From Deltaproteobacteria bacterium (GTDB lineage Bacteria; Myxococcota_A; UBA796; SXON01), in the NCBI GenBank assembly GCA_014191855.1, contig BJHF01000059.1, positions 1 to 41,605 of the forward strand: 41,605 nucleotides of DNA, given 5' to 3'. Made by a program: the position numbers and the translations under genes. Positions 16,167-22,990 of this stretch are shown one piece after another. Position 1 is the stretch's first letter; each line of letters starts with the position of its first letter. The notes under the pieces were generated by a model, which was not told the origin of the DNA, did no database searches, and was given only the letters and a program-made list of their open reading frames with translations.

Positions 16167-16691
16167 ATGGAAATCAGCGCTTCGTCGATCGTTCGTCACC
16201 CTCGAGATCGGGTGTACCGCGCCTTCCGCGACCGGTTGCCGGAGATCGCGGCGTACATGCCGAACGTGAAGCGGGTCGAGGTGGTGGCCACGGAAGTGTT
16301 GCCGGATGGCGTGCGGCTCCACAACGTGTGGTACGGGAAGGGCGAGATCCCAAAGATCGCCCAGATCGTGGTCAAACCCGAGATCCTGGTCTGGGACGAC
16401 TACGCGGTGTGGCACGACTCCGCATTCTACTGCGACTGGCGGATCGGGATCCGGGTGTTCAACGAGAGCTTCAAGTGCAGCGGCACCAACCGGCTCACCG
16501 AGGAGGGAGTGCATACGCGCGTCACGCTGCTTGGGGACTTGCAATTGGATCTCCGCGACGTGCCCGGCGTTCCGCGCCTGCTCGCCGGCAAGCTTCGCCC
16601 GCAGCTCGAGGCGTTCATCGTCAAGTTGATCCGGCCCAACCTTGAAGAGACCAACGTGGCGCTCGGGCGATATCTCGACGCGAACCCCTGA
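16167..16691 (+). CDS. SRPBCC/START-like family protein, function unknown
   Basis: 174 residues beginning MEISASSIVRHPRDRVYRAF, the typical first strand and helix of SRPBCC (polyketide cyclase/START-like) proteins. The alternating beta-strand pattern follows (VEVVATEVLPDGVRLHNVWYG, AVWHDSAFYCDWRIGI) and a long C-terminal helix closes the cavity. Such proteins bind hydrophobic ligands or act as small-molecule cyclases. No catalytic residue can be named. A GGGAG motif sits just upstream of ATG 16167. Its TGA lies one base from the stop of the convergent kinase gene. Confidence 0.8.
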   Translation: MEISASSIVRHPRDRVYRAFRDRLPEIAAYMPNVKRVEVVATEVLPDGVRLHNVWYGKGEIPKIAQIVVKPEILVWDDYAVWHDSAFYCDWRIGIRVFNESFKCSGTNRLTEEGVHTRVTLLGDLQLDLRDVPGVPRLLAGKLRPQLEAFIVKLIRPNLEETNVALGRYLDANP

Positions 16692-16692
16692 G

Positions 16693-18150
16693 CTACAGGG
16701 GGCCGAGCGCTCCAAACAGCAGCTCTCCCGACGGGCTGGACCAGACGACCCCGCGGGCCATCAGCGGCTCAAGCAGGTTCAAGGTGTGGTGTTCGGTGAG
16801 GTCGACGAGGGCCGCCAGCTCCGGCAGGGAGGCGCCACCCTGTTCGATGTGCGCCATCAACCGTTGTAATTCCGGCGTGAGGGGGGGCCCGGGGGGCACC
16901 CTCCCATCCAGGAGCGCGGTCACGACGCCGGGGCATCCCTCCGACCGGGCGTAGACCCGCTCGGCCCGCGCGGGCGGTTCTCCCCTGAGGCGCGCGAGCA
17001 GCGTTACCTCCGCCAGGGTCAACGCAACCGGCCTCACGTGCACCGCGCCACGCCGCGAGAGGGCTCTCAGCGAAACATCCGAGCGAACCAGCACCATCAC
17101 CGCCTCGGTGCGGGCCTCCAATAGCTCGACCAGCGGGCCAGCTTCGCCGCCAGCGGCGTCCAGCACCACCACGTCGGTGTCGGACGCGTTGGCAAGGACC
17201 TCGCGCGCCGTGGGCAAACTTGCCTCGGTGACCCGGAAGCCCTCCCGCGCGGCGGCGCGCGCCGTTTCATGTACCAACGTGGCGCGCCCAGAGCCCGGTG
17301 GCCCGTGAACGACGACGAGGCTCAGCTCTCCGCGCAGCCCATCCACGACCATCCGACGCAGCCGTTCCCGCTCCTCAAGCATCCCGACAATCGGCGGTGG
17401 CGGCTCATCATCGAGGCCCGCGAGCACCGCTTCGACCAGGTCGGTGACCGTTTCCTGTCGCGACGTCGCCGTCCACGCGAGCGCGCGCAGCGCGGCCTCC
17501 TCGATGGCCGCCGGCAGCTCCGGGACCAGCGCGCGCGGCGGCAGCGGCAAGCTCGCGCCGCTTACGAAGCCGAGCGCCGCGCCGCCGCCGCGCTCGTACG
17601 GCGGCCGGCCGGTGCACAACGCGTACAAGAGCGCGCCAAGCCCATAAACGTCTCCCCGCACCGACACGGGCTCGCCGCGAAGGCGCTCGGGCGGCATCCA
17701 CCCCAACGCGCCGCCACGGGTGTCGGCTCCGAGGTCGAGCACGAACGGCTCCCCCGCCTCATCCACCAGGATGTTCGCCGGACTCAGGTCCCCGTGCAGG
17801 ACCCCCACGTCGTGGATGGCGGCCACCGCGCGCCCGAGCTTCACGAAGCAGGCCAGCCGCTCCGCCAGCGGGCGACCATGCGCCCAGCTCGTGAGCCGGG
17901 CCCCCTCCACAAACCCCCGAGCAAGCCACGTTCCCTGGCGGTCGGCGGCGACCAGCGCCGGCACGTTCGGGTGGCGAACGCGGGCCAGGCTGCCGATCTC
18001 CGCCGCGAGTGAGCGGCCCGCAATCGCCATTTTCACCGCGACCAACCCCGCCGGCCCCTCCGCCAACCACACCTCGCCCGCCGAGCCCGCGCCCAGGCGT
18101 TGTTTGCGCGTGAAGGGGATGGGATCAGCCACACATACCGGATAATCCAT
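16693..18150 (-). CDS. Ser/Thr protein kinase fused to a NTPase-like region and C-terminal winged-helix-like segment
   Basis: 485 residues. The N-terminal Hanks-type kinase (about 12-265) shows the Gly-rich loop GAGSAGEVW (20-28), VAVK (Lys40), the alphaC Glu51, HGDLSPAN (119-126, a non-RD catalytic loop), DLG (139-141) and MPPE in place of APE. All main catalytic positions are present, so it may be active. A second region follows with a P-loop-like GPPGSGRAT (Arg where Lys is usual) and VVVLDAAGGE as Walker B. The C-terminus resembles a winged helix. The layout recalls STAND-like signalling proteins. No membrane helix is visible. Its ATG is 16 bp from that of the divergent exported protein. 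Confidence 0.88.
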   Translation of the reverse strand: MDYPVCVADPIPFTRKQRLGAGSAGEVWLAEGPAGLVAVKMAIAGRSLAAEIGSLARVRHPNVPALVAADRQGTWLARGFVEGARLTSWAHGRPLAERLACFVKLGRAVAAIHDVGVLHGDLSPANILVDEAGEPFVLDLGADTRGGALGWMPPERLRGEPVSVRGDVYGLGALLYALCTGRPPYERGGGAALGFVSGASLPLPPRALVPELPAAIEEAALRALAWTATSRQETVTDLVEAVLAGLDDEPPPPIVGMLEERERLRRMVVDGLRGELSLVVVHGPPGSGRATLVHETARAAAREGFRVTEASLPTAREVLANASDTDVVVLDAAGGEAGPLVELLEARTEAVMVLVRSDVSLRALSRRGAVHVRPVALTLAEVTLLARLRGEPPARAERVYARSEGCPGVVTALLDGRVPPGPPLTPELQRLMAHIEQGGASLPELAALVDLTEHHTLNLLEPLMARGVVWSSPSGELLFGALGPL

Positions 18151-18166
18151 CTCGGAGGTTTCACCG

Positions 18167-18907
18167 ATGCTCAATGTGCTGCTGTTCGTTGCTTCCCCCG
18201 CGCTGGCCGAGGAGCCAGCACCGTTCTTCGCGCGCGAATCTCTGTTTTCGACCGATGCCGTCGCGAAGGACAAGAAGGGCAAGGGCAAGAAGGGCGAAGG
18301 CAAGAAGAAGGACGACGATGACGATGACGGCAAGATGGGCAAGATCCTCGGCCTGAACTGGGAGCCCTATGTGGCCCCGGGCGGCGGCGTGCAAATCGAC
18401 TCCAGCGGGGACATGGCGGTTACCGCCGGGGCCGACGTGGGCATCCGATACTGGAAGAAGAAGCTCGAAGGCGACTTGTACGCCGGCGCAGCCTACATCA
18501 CCGCCGAGAGCCTCGCGGGGTACGACGTGCACCTTGGCGACCAGACGGGGTACCGCGACACCTACTGGGGCGCCGGCGGCGGGCTTGAGGTCACCTACAA
18601 CGGCCAGAGCAACATCCTCACGGGCAAAGACATCCTGGCGCCCGCGCTCGGCGTGAAGGTACCGGTGGAAGTGGTGGTCGGCCCGAAGCAATACTACGGA
18701 AAAGCCGGCGTTACCCCGGCGTGGTACTTCGACGAGTCGCGGAAGGCCACGTCCGGCGGGGCCGTACCGCTGGGCGACGAATTCGAGTGGCACGTGAAGG
18801 GCGGGCTGAAGATCGACAACTTCAAGGGTGAGATCGGCTTCGCGCAGCTCATCACCCCGGTCGGCACCTACAACACGCCCACCCTCTCGGTGGGGTTCAA
18901 CCCTTAG
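18167..18907 (+). CDS. exported beta-rich (outer-membrane barrel-like) protein with a Lys/Asp-rich segment
   Basis: 246 residues. A short signal peptide (MLNVLLFVASPALA, probable cleavage after ALA at residue 14) lacks basic residues. About residues 34-57 are a low-complexity run of Lys/Gly followed by six Asp, a possible flexible polyelectrolyte or metal-binding tract. The remainder alternates Gly- and aromatic-rich strands (YVAPGGGVQI, AGADVGIRYWKK, GAGGGLEVTYNG, FNP at the end), as in small outer-membrane beta-barrels. No family is recognised. GGAGG 8 nt before the ATG supports the start. Its promoter must overlap the divergent kinase gene, so the two may be co-regulated. Confidence 0.78.
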   Translation: MLNVLLFVASPALAEEPAPFFARESLFSTDAVAKDKKGKGKKGEGKKKDDDDDDGKMGKILGLNWEPYVAPGGGVQIDSSGDMAVTAGADVGIRYWKKKLEGDLYAGAAYITAESLAGYDVHLGDQTGYRDTYWGAGGGLEVTYNGQSNILTGKDILAPALGVKVPVEVVVGPKQYYGKAGVTPAWYFDESRKATSGGAVPLGDEFEWHVKGGLKIDNFKGEIGFAQLITPVGTYNTPTLSVGFNP

Positions 18908-18916
18908 GCGGGCCCG

Positions 18917-19852
18917 CTATCCGAGCGCCATCATCCGCTGGAGCGGCGCCAGGGCCCGCAAGCGCAGGCCCTCGTCCATCTCCAGGCGCGGCGAGAGATC
19001 CCGCAGCGCGAGGTACATCTTCTCCAGGGTGTTGAGCCGCATGAACGGGCACTCGTTGCAGGCGCAGTTCTCGTCCATCCCGGGGAGCGGGTAGAGCACT
19101 TTTCCCGGTGCGACCTTCTGCATCTGGTGGAGGATGCCCGGCTCGGTGGCGACGACGAAGCCGGGCGCCGTTGTGTCGCGCACGTAGTTGAGCAGCGCGG
19201 AGGTGCTGCCGATGAAGTGGGCGTGCGCCAGGATGTTCGGTTCACACTCCGGGTGCGCGATGACGTGCACGCCGGGGTGCTTCGACACCAGCTCGATCAA
19301 CTTCCGCTCGCTGAACGTCTCGTGCACAATGCAGGTTCCCTGCCATAAGTGCATCGGGCGACCGGTTTGCTTCACGATGTAGGCGCCGAGGTTGCGGTCC
19401 GGGGCGAAGATGAGCTCCTGCTCCGGAGGAAAGGACCGAACGACCCGTTCGGCGTTGCTGGAGGTGCAGATGACATCCGAGATCGCCTTCACCTCCGCCG
19501 AGCAGTTGATGTAGGAAACGACCTTGGCGCCCGGGTGCTGGTCCTTCATGCGTTGGAGCATGGGCGCGGGGCACGCATCGGCGAGGGAGCAGCCCGCCGC
19601 CATGTCCGGGATCAGGACGATGCGGTCCGGATTGAGGATCTTGGCAGTCTCGGCCATGAAATGCACGCCGCAGAACAGGATCACGTCGGCGTTCGTGGAC
19701 TGCGCGGCCTTGGCGAGCTGCAGCGAATCCCCGATGAAGTCCGCGACGTCCTGGATGTCGGGCTCCTGGTAGTAGTGGGCGAGGATCACCGCGTTTCGAG
19801 ACCGGCGCAGCTCATCGATGGCGCCGAGCAGATCGAGAGGGAGCTTATCCAT
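18917..19852 (-). CDS. nadA: quinolinate synthase A
   Basis: 311 residues. NadA condenses iminoaspartate with dihydroxyacetone phosphate to quinolinate in de novo NAD synthesis, using a [4Fe-4S] cluster in the cytoplasm. Motifs include [20 protein letters not shown] (23-42), [34 protein letters not shown] (Cys117), WQGTCIVHE (Cys174) and the C-terminal CACNECPFM cluster (Cys263/265/268). This gives the three cluster ligands. Length and motifs are complete, so it should be functional. nadB and nadC are not in this window. The 147-bp gap upstream holds a structured leader and a strong hairpin. Confidence 0.97.
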   Translation of the reverse strand: MDKLPLDLLGAIDELRRSRNAVILAHYYQEPDIQDVADFIGDSLQLAKAAQSTNADVILFCGVHFMAETAKILNPDRIVLIPDMAAGCSLADACPAPMLQRMKDQHPGAKVVSYINCSAEVKAISDVICTSSNAERVVRSFPPEQELIFAPDRNLGAYIVKQTGRPMHLWQGTCIVHETFSERKLIELVSKHPGVHVIAHPECEPNILAHAHFIGSTSALLNYVRDTTAPGFVVATEPGILHQMQKVAPGKVLYPLPGMDENCACNECPFMRLNTLEKMYLALRDLSPRLEMDEGLRLRALAPLQRMMALG

Positions 19853-19874
19853 CGGCGCTCCGTATCGCGGCGCG

Positions 19875-19940
19875 GTGGGCGAAGCCGCGAGGCTCCGCGG
19901 CGCCCGTTGGCCCCGCTACCGGGCCGGGAGCCTCGCCCAC
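19875..19940 (-). promoter_or_regulatory. structured 5' leader of nadA
   Basis: GTGGGCGA (19875-19882) and GAGGCTCC (19889-19896) can pair with the contiguous right arm GGAGCCTCGCCCAC (19927-19940). This gives an interrupted stem of about 14 bp with a large GC-rich loop. It lies 22-88 nt before the nadA ATG and could be a leader regulatory structure or simply part of a termination region. It does not match a riboswitch class I can name. Confidence 0.3.
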
Positions 19941-19957
19941 ACGACCGTGCATTGGAT

Positions 19958-19990
19958 CGGTCAGGACGATCCCCACGATCGTCCTGACCG
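19958..19990 (-). terminator. strong hairpin downstream of the AgmX-like gene
   Basis: CGGTCAGGACGATC (19958-19971) and GATCGTCCTGACCG (19977-19990) form a perfect 14-bp stem with a 5-nt loop. It begins 9 nt after the stop of the AgmX-like gene on the minus strand. There is no U-tract, as often in GC-rich genomes, but the position and perfect pairing favour a transcript 3' end. Confidence 0.6.
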
Positions 19991-19999
19991 CCCGCGCCC

Positions 20000-21352
20000 C
20001 TACCCCTGCGCGAACACGAAGGGGTAGTGGATGACCGCGATGCCGCCGCCTTTGAGCGCGGGGAACTGCATCCGGAGAAAACGCCCGGTGATGCAGGCTT
20101 CCGCCGACGGGTTCGCCAGCGTGGACTTGGCGACTGAGGAGGATGACACACTGCCATCCTTCGCGATGATGAACTTCACGGACACCTTGCCGGCGAGGTC
20201 GGGCACCCGCTGCAGCTCACGCTGGTAGCAGTACCGGATCTGGTTCATGTGGGCTTTGACCACGGCGTCCACGGCCGCTTTGTCGATGCCTCCCATCGTG
20301 GTGACGTCCCCCGCGGTCGCGAACACGGCCTCGGGCTTCTTGATCGGCTTGCCCGTGCCCGGCGCCCAGGGATCCCCGTCCCCTCCCCGGCGCGGACCCT
20401 TGCCCGGCCCTACGCCCGGCCCCTCGGCGATGCCCACGCCGATGCAGTCGGCGCTCAGGCAGCGCCCGGAGGATGGCCCGCCAACGCCAGGAAGCTGGGT
20501 TCCCTTCGAGGCGATGAGCCCCTCCACGCCCTGGCTGATGGCGCTCGGGATCGCGGAGTCGTCGAACATCGCATCCACGCCGTCGAACAGGTCTTCCACC
20601 ACGTCGTGAACCACCTTGGCGTCAGCTTTGCCCGGGTTGGTCTCTTTGGTGGGCTTCACCTCGGTGGGGCCGCTCCCGCCGCCGCCGCCCGGCTCGCGCT
20701 CCGCCAGCTTCTCCGGGGCATGCGCTGGCTCCGGCTTGGGCGGGATCAGGAGCCGGATGTTGGCTTCGAAGCGTTCGTCGTCCATGATCGAGGCTTTGAC
20801 CGGCGGCGGCGTGAAGGCCGCGAACACGCCCAGCACCGTTGCGAGCACGCCGACGGCGCCGGCGATCAGCAGCGCCATCGGATCGACTTCGCCGACGATC
20901 GGCACCGGGAGCTTCTTGCTGCGCCACACCGAACGCACCACGAACAACGAGGCGCCAACCTCCACGACGAGCGTCTGATCCTCGCCAAGCCGCAGCGATC
21001 CGTCGCGACCGAGGCGCTCGTGCAGCGGGGTGCGCACCTCCCCCTCATCTACGAAGCCCGCCCAGGCGTGGCCGCAGCGCACAACCCAGCTCGTACCGTC
21101 GTAGTCGATGAAGGGGTGGTGGTCACCGGGGAGCAGATCCACCGGCACGGGGAAGTCGTCTGCGAGGCCGAGGCGGACGGTTTCGGCGCGCGTGAAGTAG
21201 CGGATGTCGACGACGGCCTCGCCGAAGACGTGGGCCACCTCCAGCACGCGGCCCGCGCTTTTGTCGGTTGCAGCAGGGTTGCTCCCCAGGGGGCGGAGCA
21301 GGAACGCGAGGGGGGCCTCGCACGGATCTTCGAGCCAGGGTTCAGTGTGCAT
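20000..21352 (-). CDS. AgmX/PglI-type C-terminal-domain protein (TonB-like energy-coupling or gliding-associated)
   Basis: 450 residues. The N-terminal ~150 residues are a soluble beta-rich domain. One transmembrane helix follows (about 158-182, ALLIAGAVGVLATVLGVFAAF), then a Pro/Gly/Lys-rich linker with a GGGGGSGP run. The C-terminal ~90 residues are the AgmX/PglI domain: VVKAHMNQIRYCYQREL, KVSVKFIIAKDGSV and FPALKGGG. This TonB-like fold is common in Myxococcota, where AgmX was found in gliding-motility screens. It probably spans the periplasm from the inner membrane. The C-terminal cysteines could form a disulfide. Upstream GGAGGTG lies before ATG 21352. The partner complex is not in the window. 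Confidence 0.87.
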   Translation of the reverse strand: MHTEPWLEDPCEAPLAFLLRPLGSNPAATDKSAGRVLEVAHVFGEAVVDIRYFTRAETVRLGLADDFPVPVDLLPGDHHPFIDYDGTSWVVRCGHAWAGFVDEGEVRTPLHERLGRDGSLRLGEDQTLVVEVGASLFVVRSVWRSKKLPVPIVGEVDPMALLIAGAVGVLATVLGVFAAFTPPPVKASIMDDERFEANIRLLIPPKPEPAHAPEKLAEREPGGGGGSGPTEVKPTKETNPGKADAKVVHDVVEDLFDGVDAMFDDSAIPSAISQGVEGLIASKGTQLPGVGGPSSGRCLSADCIGVGIAEGPGVGPGKGPRRGGDGDPWAPGTGKPIKKPEAVFATAGDVTTMGGIDKAAVDAVVKAHMNQIRYCYQRELQRVPDLAGKVSVKFIIAKDGSVSSSSVAKSTLANPSAEACITGRFLRMQFPALKGGGIAVIHYPFVFAQG

Positions 21353-21373
21353 CAGTGCACCTCCGCCCGGGTA

Positions 21374-21411
21374 CGACAGGTCACGGCCTGTCGCGGTTCG
21401 TCAGCGAACCG
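21374..21411. terminator. two abutting hairpins between the Cys-rich lipoprotein and AgmX-like genes
   Basis: CGACAGG-TCACGG-CCTGTCG (21374-21393) and CGGTTCG-TCAG-CGAACCG (21394-21411) are two perfect 7-bp hairpins placed directly next to each other. They fill the 73-bp gap downstream of the lipoprotein stop. Either could end the GH57-AmpG-lipoprotein transcript, or the pair could regulate the AgmX-like gene leader. Confidence 0.5.
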
Positions 21412-21425
21412 TGAACCTCCGCAGA

Positions 21426-21776
21426 CTACCCGCTGACAACCACGCCGTTGCACACCGCCGGGAGACCCTCGGCTTCCGGGCAGGTGCGGTCCTTCATCGC
21501 CTCCAGGCAATCCTCCGCCTCGGAGAGGATCACCACCGCGCTGTCGCAATGCATACCTTGCTCGAACTCCACCTCGAGGATCTCGCGGTCCGTCATCGAA
21601 TGAAGGCACAAGATCGCGTACAACGCCGCACCTTCGGCGAGTTCTGCGCACCGCTCCGGCGCATCGGGCTGCGGGCAGAAGGTGTCGTTTCCGTCGGCCA
21701 GCGCTTCGTCCCAGCCGCACGTCGCGCCGAGATCGTCGGTCACGGTGCAGGAGGCGAGGGTGAGGAGCAGCAGCAC
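21426..21776 (-). CDS. small Cys-rich lipoprotein, function unknown
   Basis: 116 residues from GTG 21776. The leader MLLLLTLASC is only 10 residues, has no basic residue and ends at the lipobox cysteine. No usable start lies further upstream before the neighbouring gene. The mature part is acidic with eight further cysteines, likely disulfide-bonded outside the cytoplasm (ATCGW, FCPQ, RCAE, LCLH, HCDS, DCLE, TCPE, VCNG). No family is recognised. It starts 8 nt after the AmpG-like transporter stop and is probably in an operon with it and the GH57 gene. Confidence 0.72.
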   Translation of the reverse strand: MLLLLTLASCTVTDDLGATCGWDEALADGNDTFCPQPDAPERCAELAEGAALYAILCLHSMTDREILEVEFEQGMHCDSAVVILSEAEDCLEAMKDRTCPEAEGLPAVCNGVVVSG

Positions 21777-21784
21777 GCCCCACT

Positions 21785-22981
21785 CTACAACAGAAAACGC
21801 CCCTCTCCACGACGAATCACGAGCACGTACCCCGCCGCAACAACGGACAACCCCGTCGCCACCGCCATGTGCGCCGGGTAACCGAAGTGATGGGCGCTGA
21901 AGCCGCTCGCGATGCCGCCCAGCCCCTGCGCGAGCACCACGACGGAGGCCTGCACCGTGTAGTCGCTGCCCGCGTGCCCCGGCCGGCAGGCATCCATCAT
22001 CGCGGTGAACAACGCGGCGGTGGCCATCCCGGAGAACAGGTGTTCGACGACCACAATCTCCGCTGCGTGGGCGGGTCCCGCCACCGCGAGCCACGCGTAC
22101 AGCGCGAGCGTGGGCACCTGCAGCGCGGCAAAGACGGCAAGCGCCGCGCGGCGCCGCCACTTCCCCACGAACCAGCCGCCGACCAGCGCGCCCACCATCC
22201 CGGCGATCGAGCCGCGAAGGCCGATCAACGCCCCGATCTCGCCGAGGCTGAGCCCCTGGTCCACGAACATCGGCTTGACCATGGAGGTGCCAAAGCTGTC
22301 GCCGAGCTTGTACAGGATCAACAGACCGAACCACGCGAGGCCATCGCGACCGGCGAACCAGCGATCCCACCGCAGCGCATCCCGGCCCGAGGCGGGCGCA
22401 CCGGGCGCAGGCCGGTCCGGGGGCGACACGAACAGCAGCGGCAGTGTCGCGACCGTGATCGCAAACGCAGCAGTGAAGAAGGTGTACATCCAGCCCTTTG
22501 CGTCGAAGAGCTGCACCAAAGCGCCGCCGCCAACGACCATCCCGAGGCGGTACCCCGCGACCTGCACGCCGTTGCCGAGACCACGCTCGGCGGGCGGCAG
22601 GCTCTCCACCGCGAGGCCATCCGTGGCGATGTCCTGGGTGGCGGCGGCGAGATTACACAGGAAAACCGTTATGATCAGCGGGATCATCGCGCCCGGTGAC
22701 ACGACGGCCAGCGCGGAGAGCAACCCGGCGGCGACGACGTTCAGGGGCACGATCACGCGCCGGCGGGGGCCGGAAACGCGGTCGATCCACGGCGCCCAGA
22801 GGAACTTCAACGCCCACGGCAGCGCCAGGAGGTTTGCCAGACCAATGCTCTCAAGCGAATAGCCCTGCTGCCGCATCATCACGGGGAGCGCCTGGGTGAA
22901 CAGGCCGAACGGCAGCCCCTGCGCGAAGTAGAGCGAGGTGAGGAGCGCGGCGCGGCCGGCGGTAGCTCGTGGGAAAAACAA
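21785..22981 (-). CDS. AmpG-like MFS permease (PAT family)
   Basis: A 398-residue, 12-helix transporter. The motifs LYFAQGLPFGLF (17-28), LLALPWALKFLWAPWID and TQDIATDGLAVE are the signature of AmpG and related PAT-family permeases. AmpG imports anhydromuropeptides (GlcNAc-anhydroMurNAc-peptides) for cell-wall recycling; other members carry acetyl-CoA. No ampD, nagZ or beta-lactamase gene is nearby to fix the substrate. It lies 9 nt downstream of the GH57 gene and 8 nt upstream of the Cys-rich lipoprotein, all on the minus strand. Confidence 0.87.
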   Translation of the reverse strand: MFFPRATAGRAALLTSLYFAQGLPFGLFTQALPVMMRQQGYSLESIGLANLLALPWALKFLWAPWIDRVSGPRRRVIVPLNVVAAGLLSALAVVSPGAMIPLIITVFLCNLAAATQDIATDGLAVESLPPAERGLGNGVQVAGYRLGMVVGGGALVQLFDAKGWMYTFFTAAFAITVATLPLLFVSPPDRPAPGAPASGRDALRWDRWFAGRDGLAWFGLLILYKLGDSFGTSMVKPMFVDQGLSLGEIGALIGLRGSIAGMVGALVGGWFVGKWRRRAALAVFAALQVPTLALYAWLAVAGPAHAAEIVVVEHLFSGMATAALFTAMMDACRPGHAGSDYTVQASVVVLAQGLGGIASGFSAHHFGYPAHMAVATGLSVVAAGYVLVIRRGEGRFLL

Positions 22982-22990
22982 CCGCGCGCC

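Noticed and set aside
19853..19999. Known nadA-associated NAD riboswitch
   Set aside because: The stem arrangement does not match that motif as I know it, and it is described mainly from Acidobacteria.
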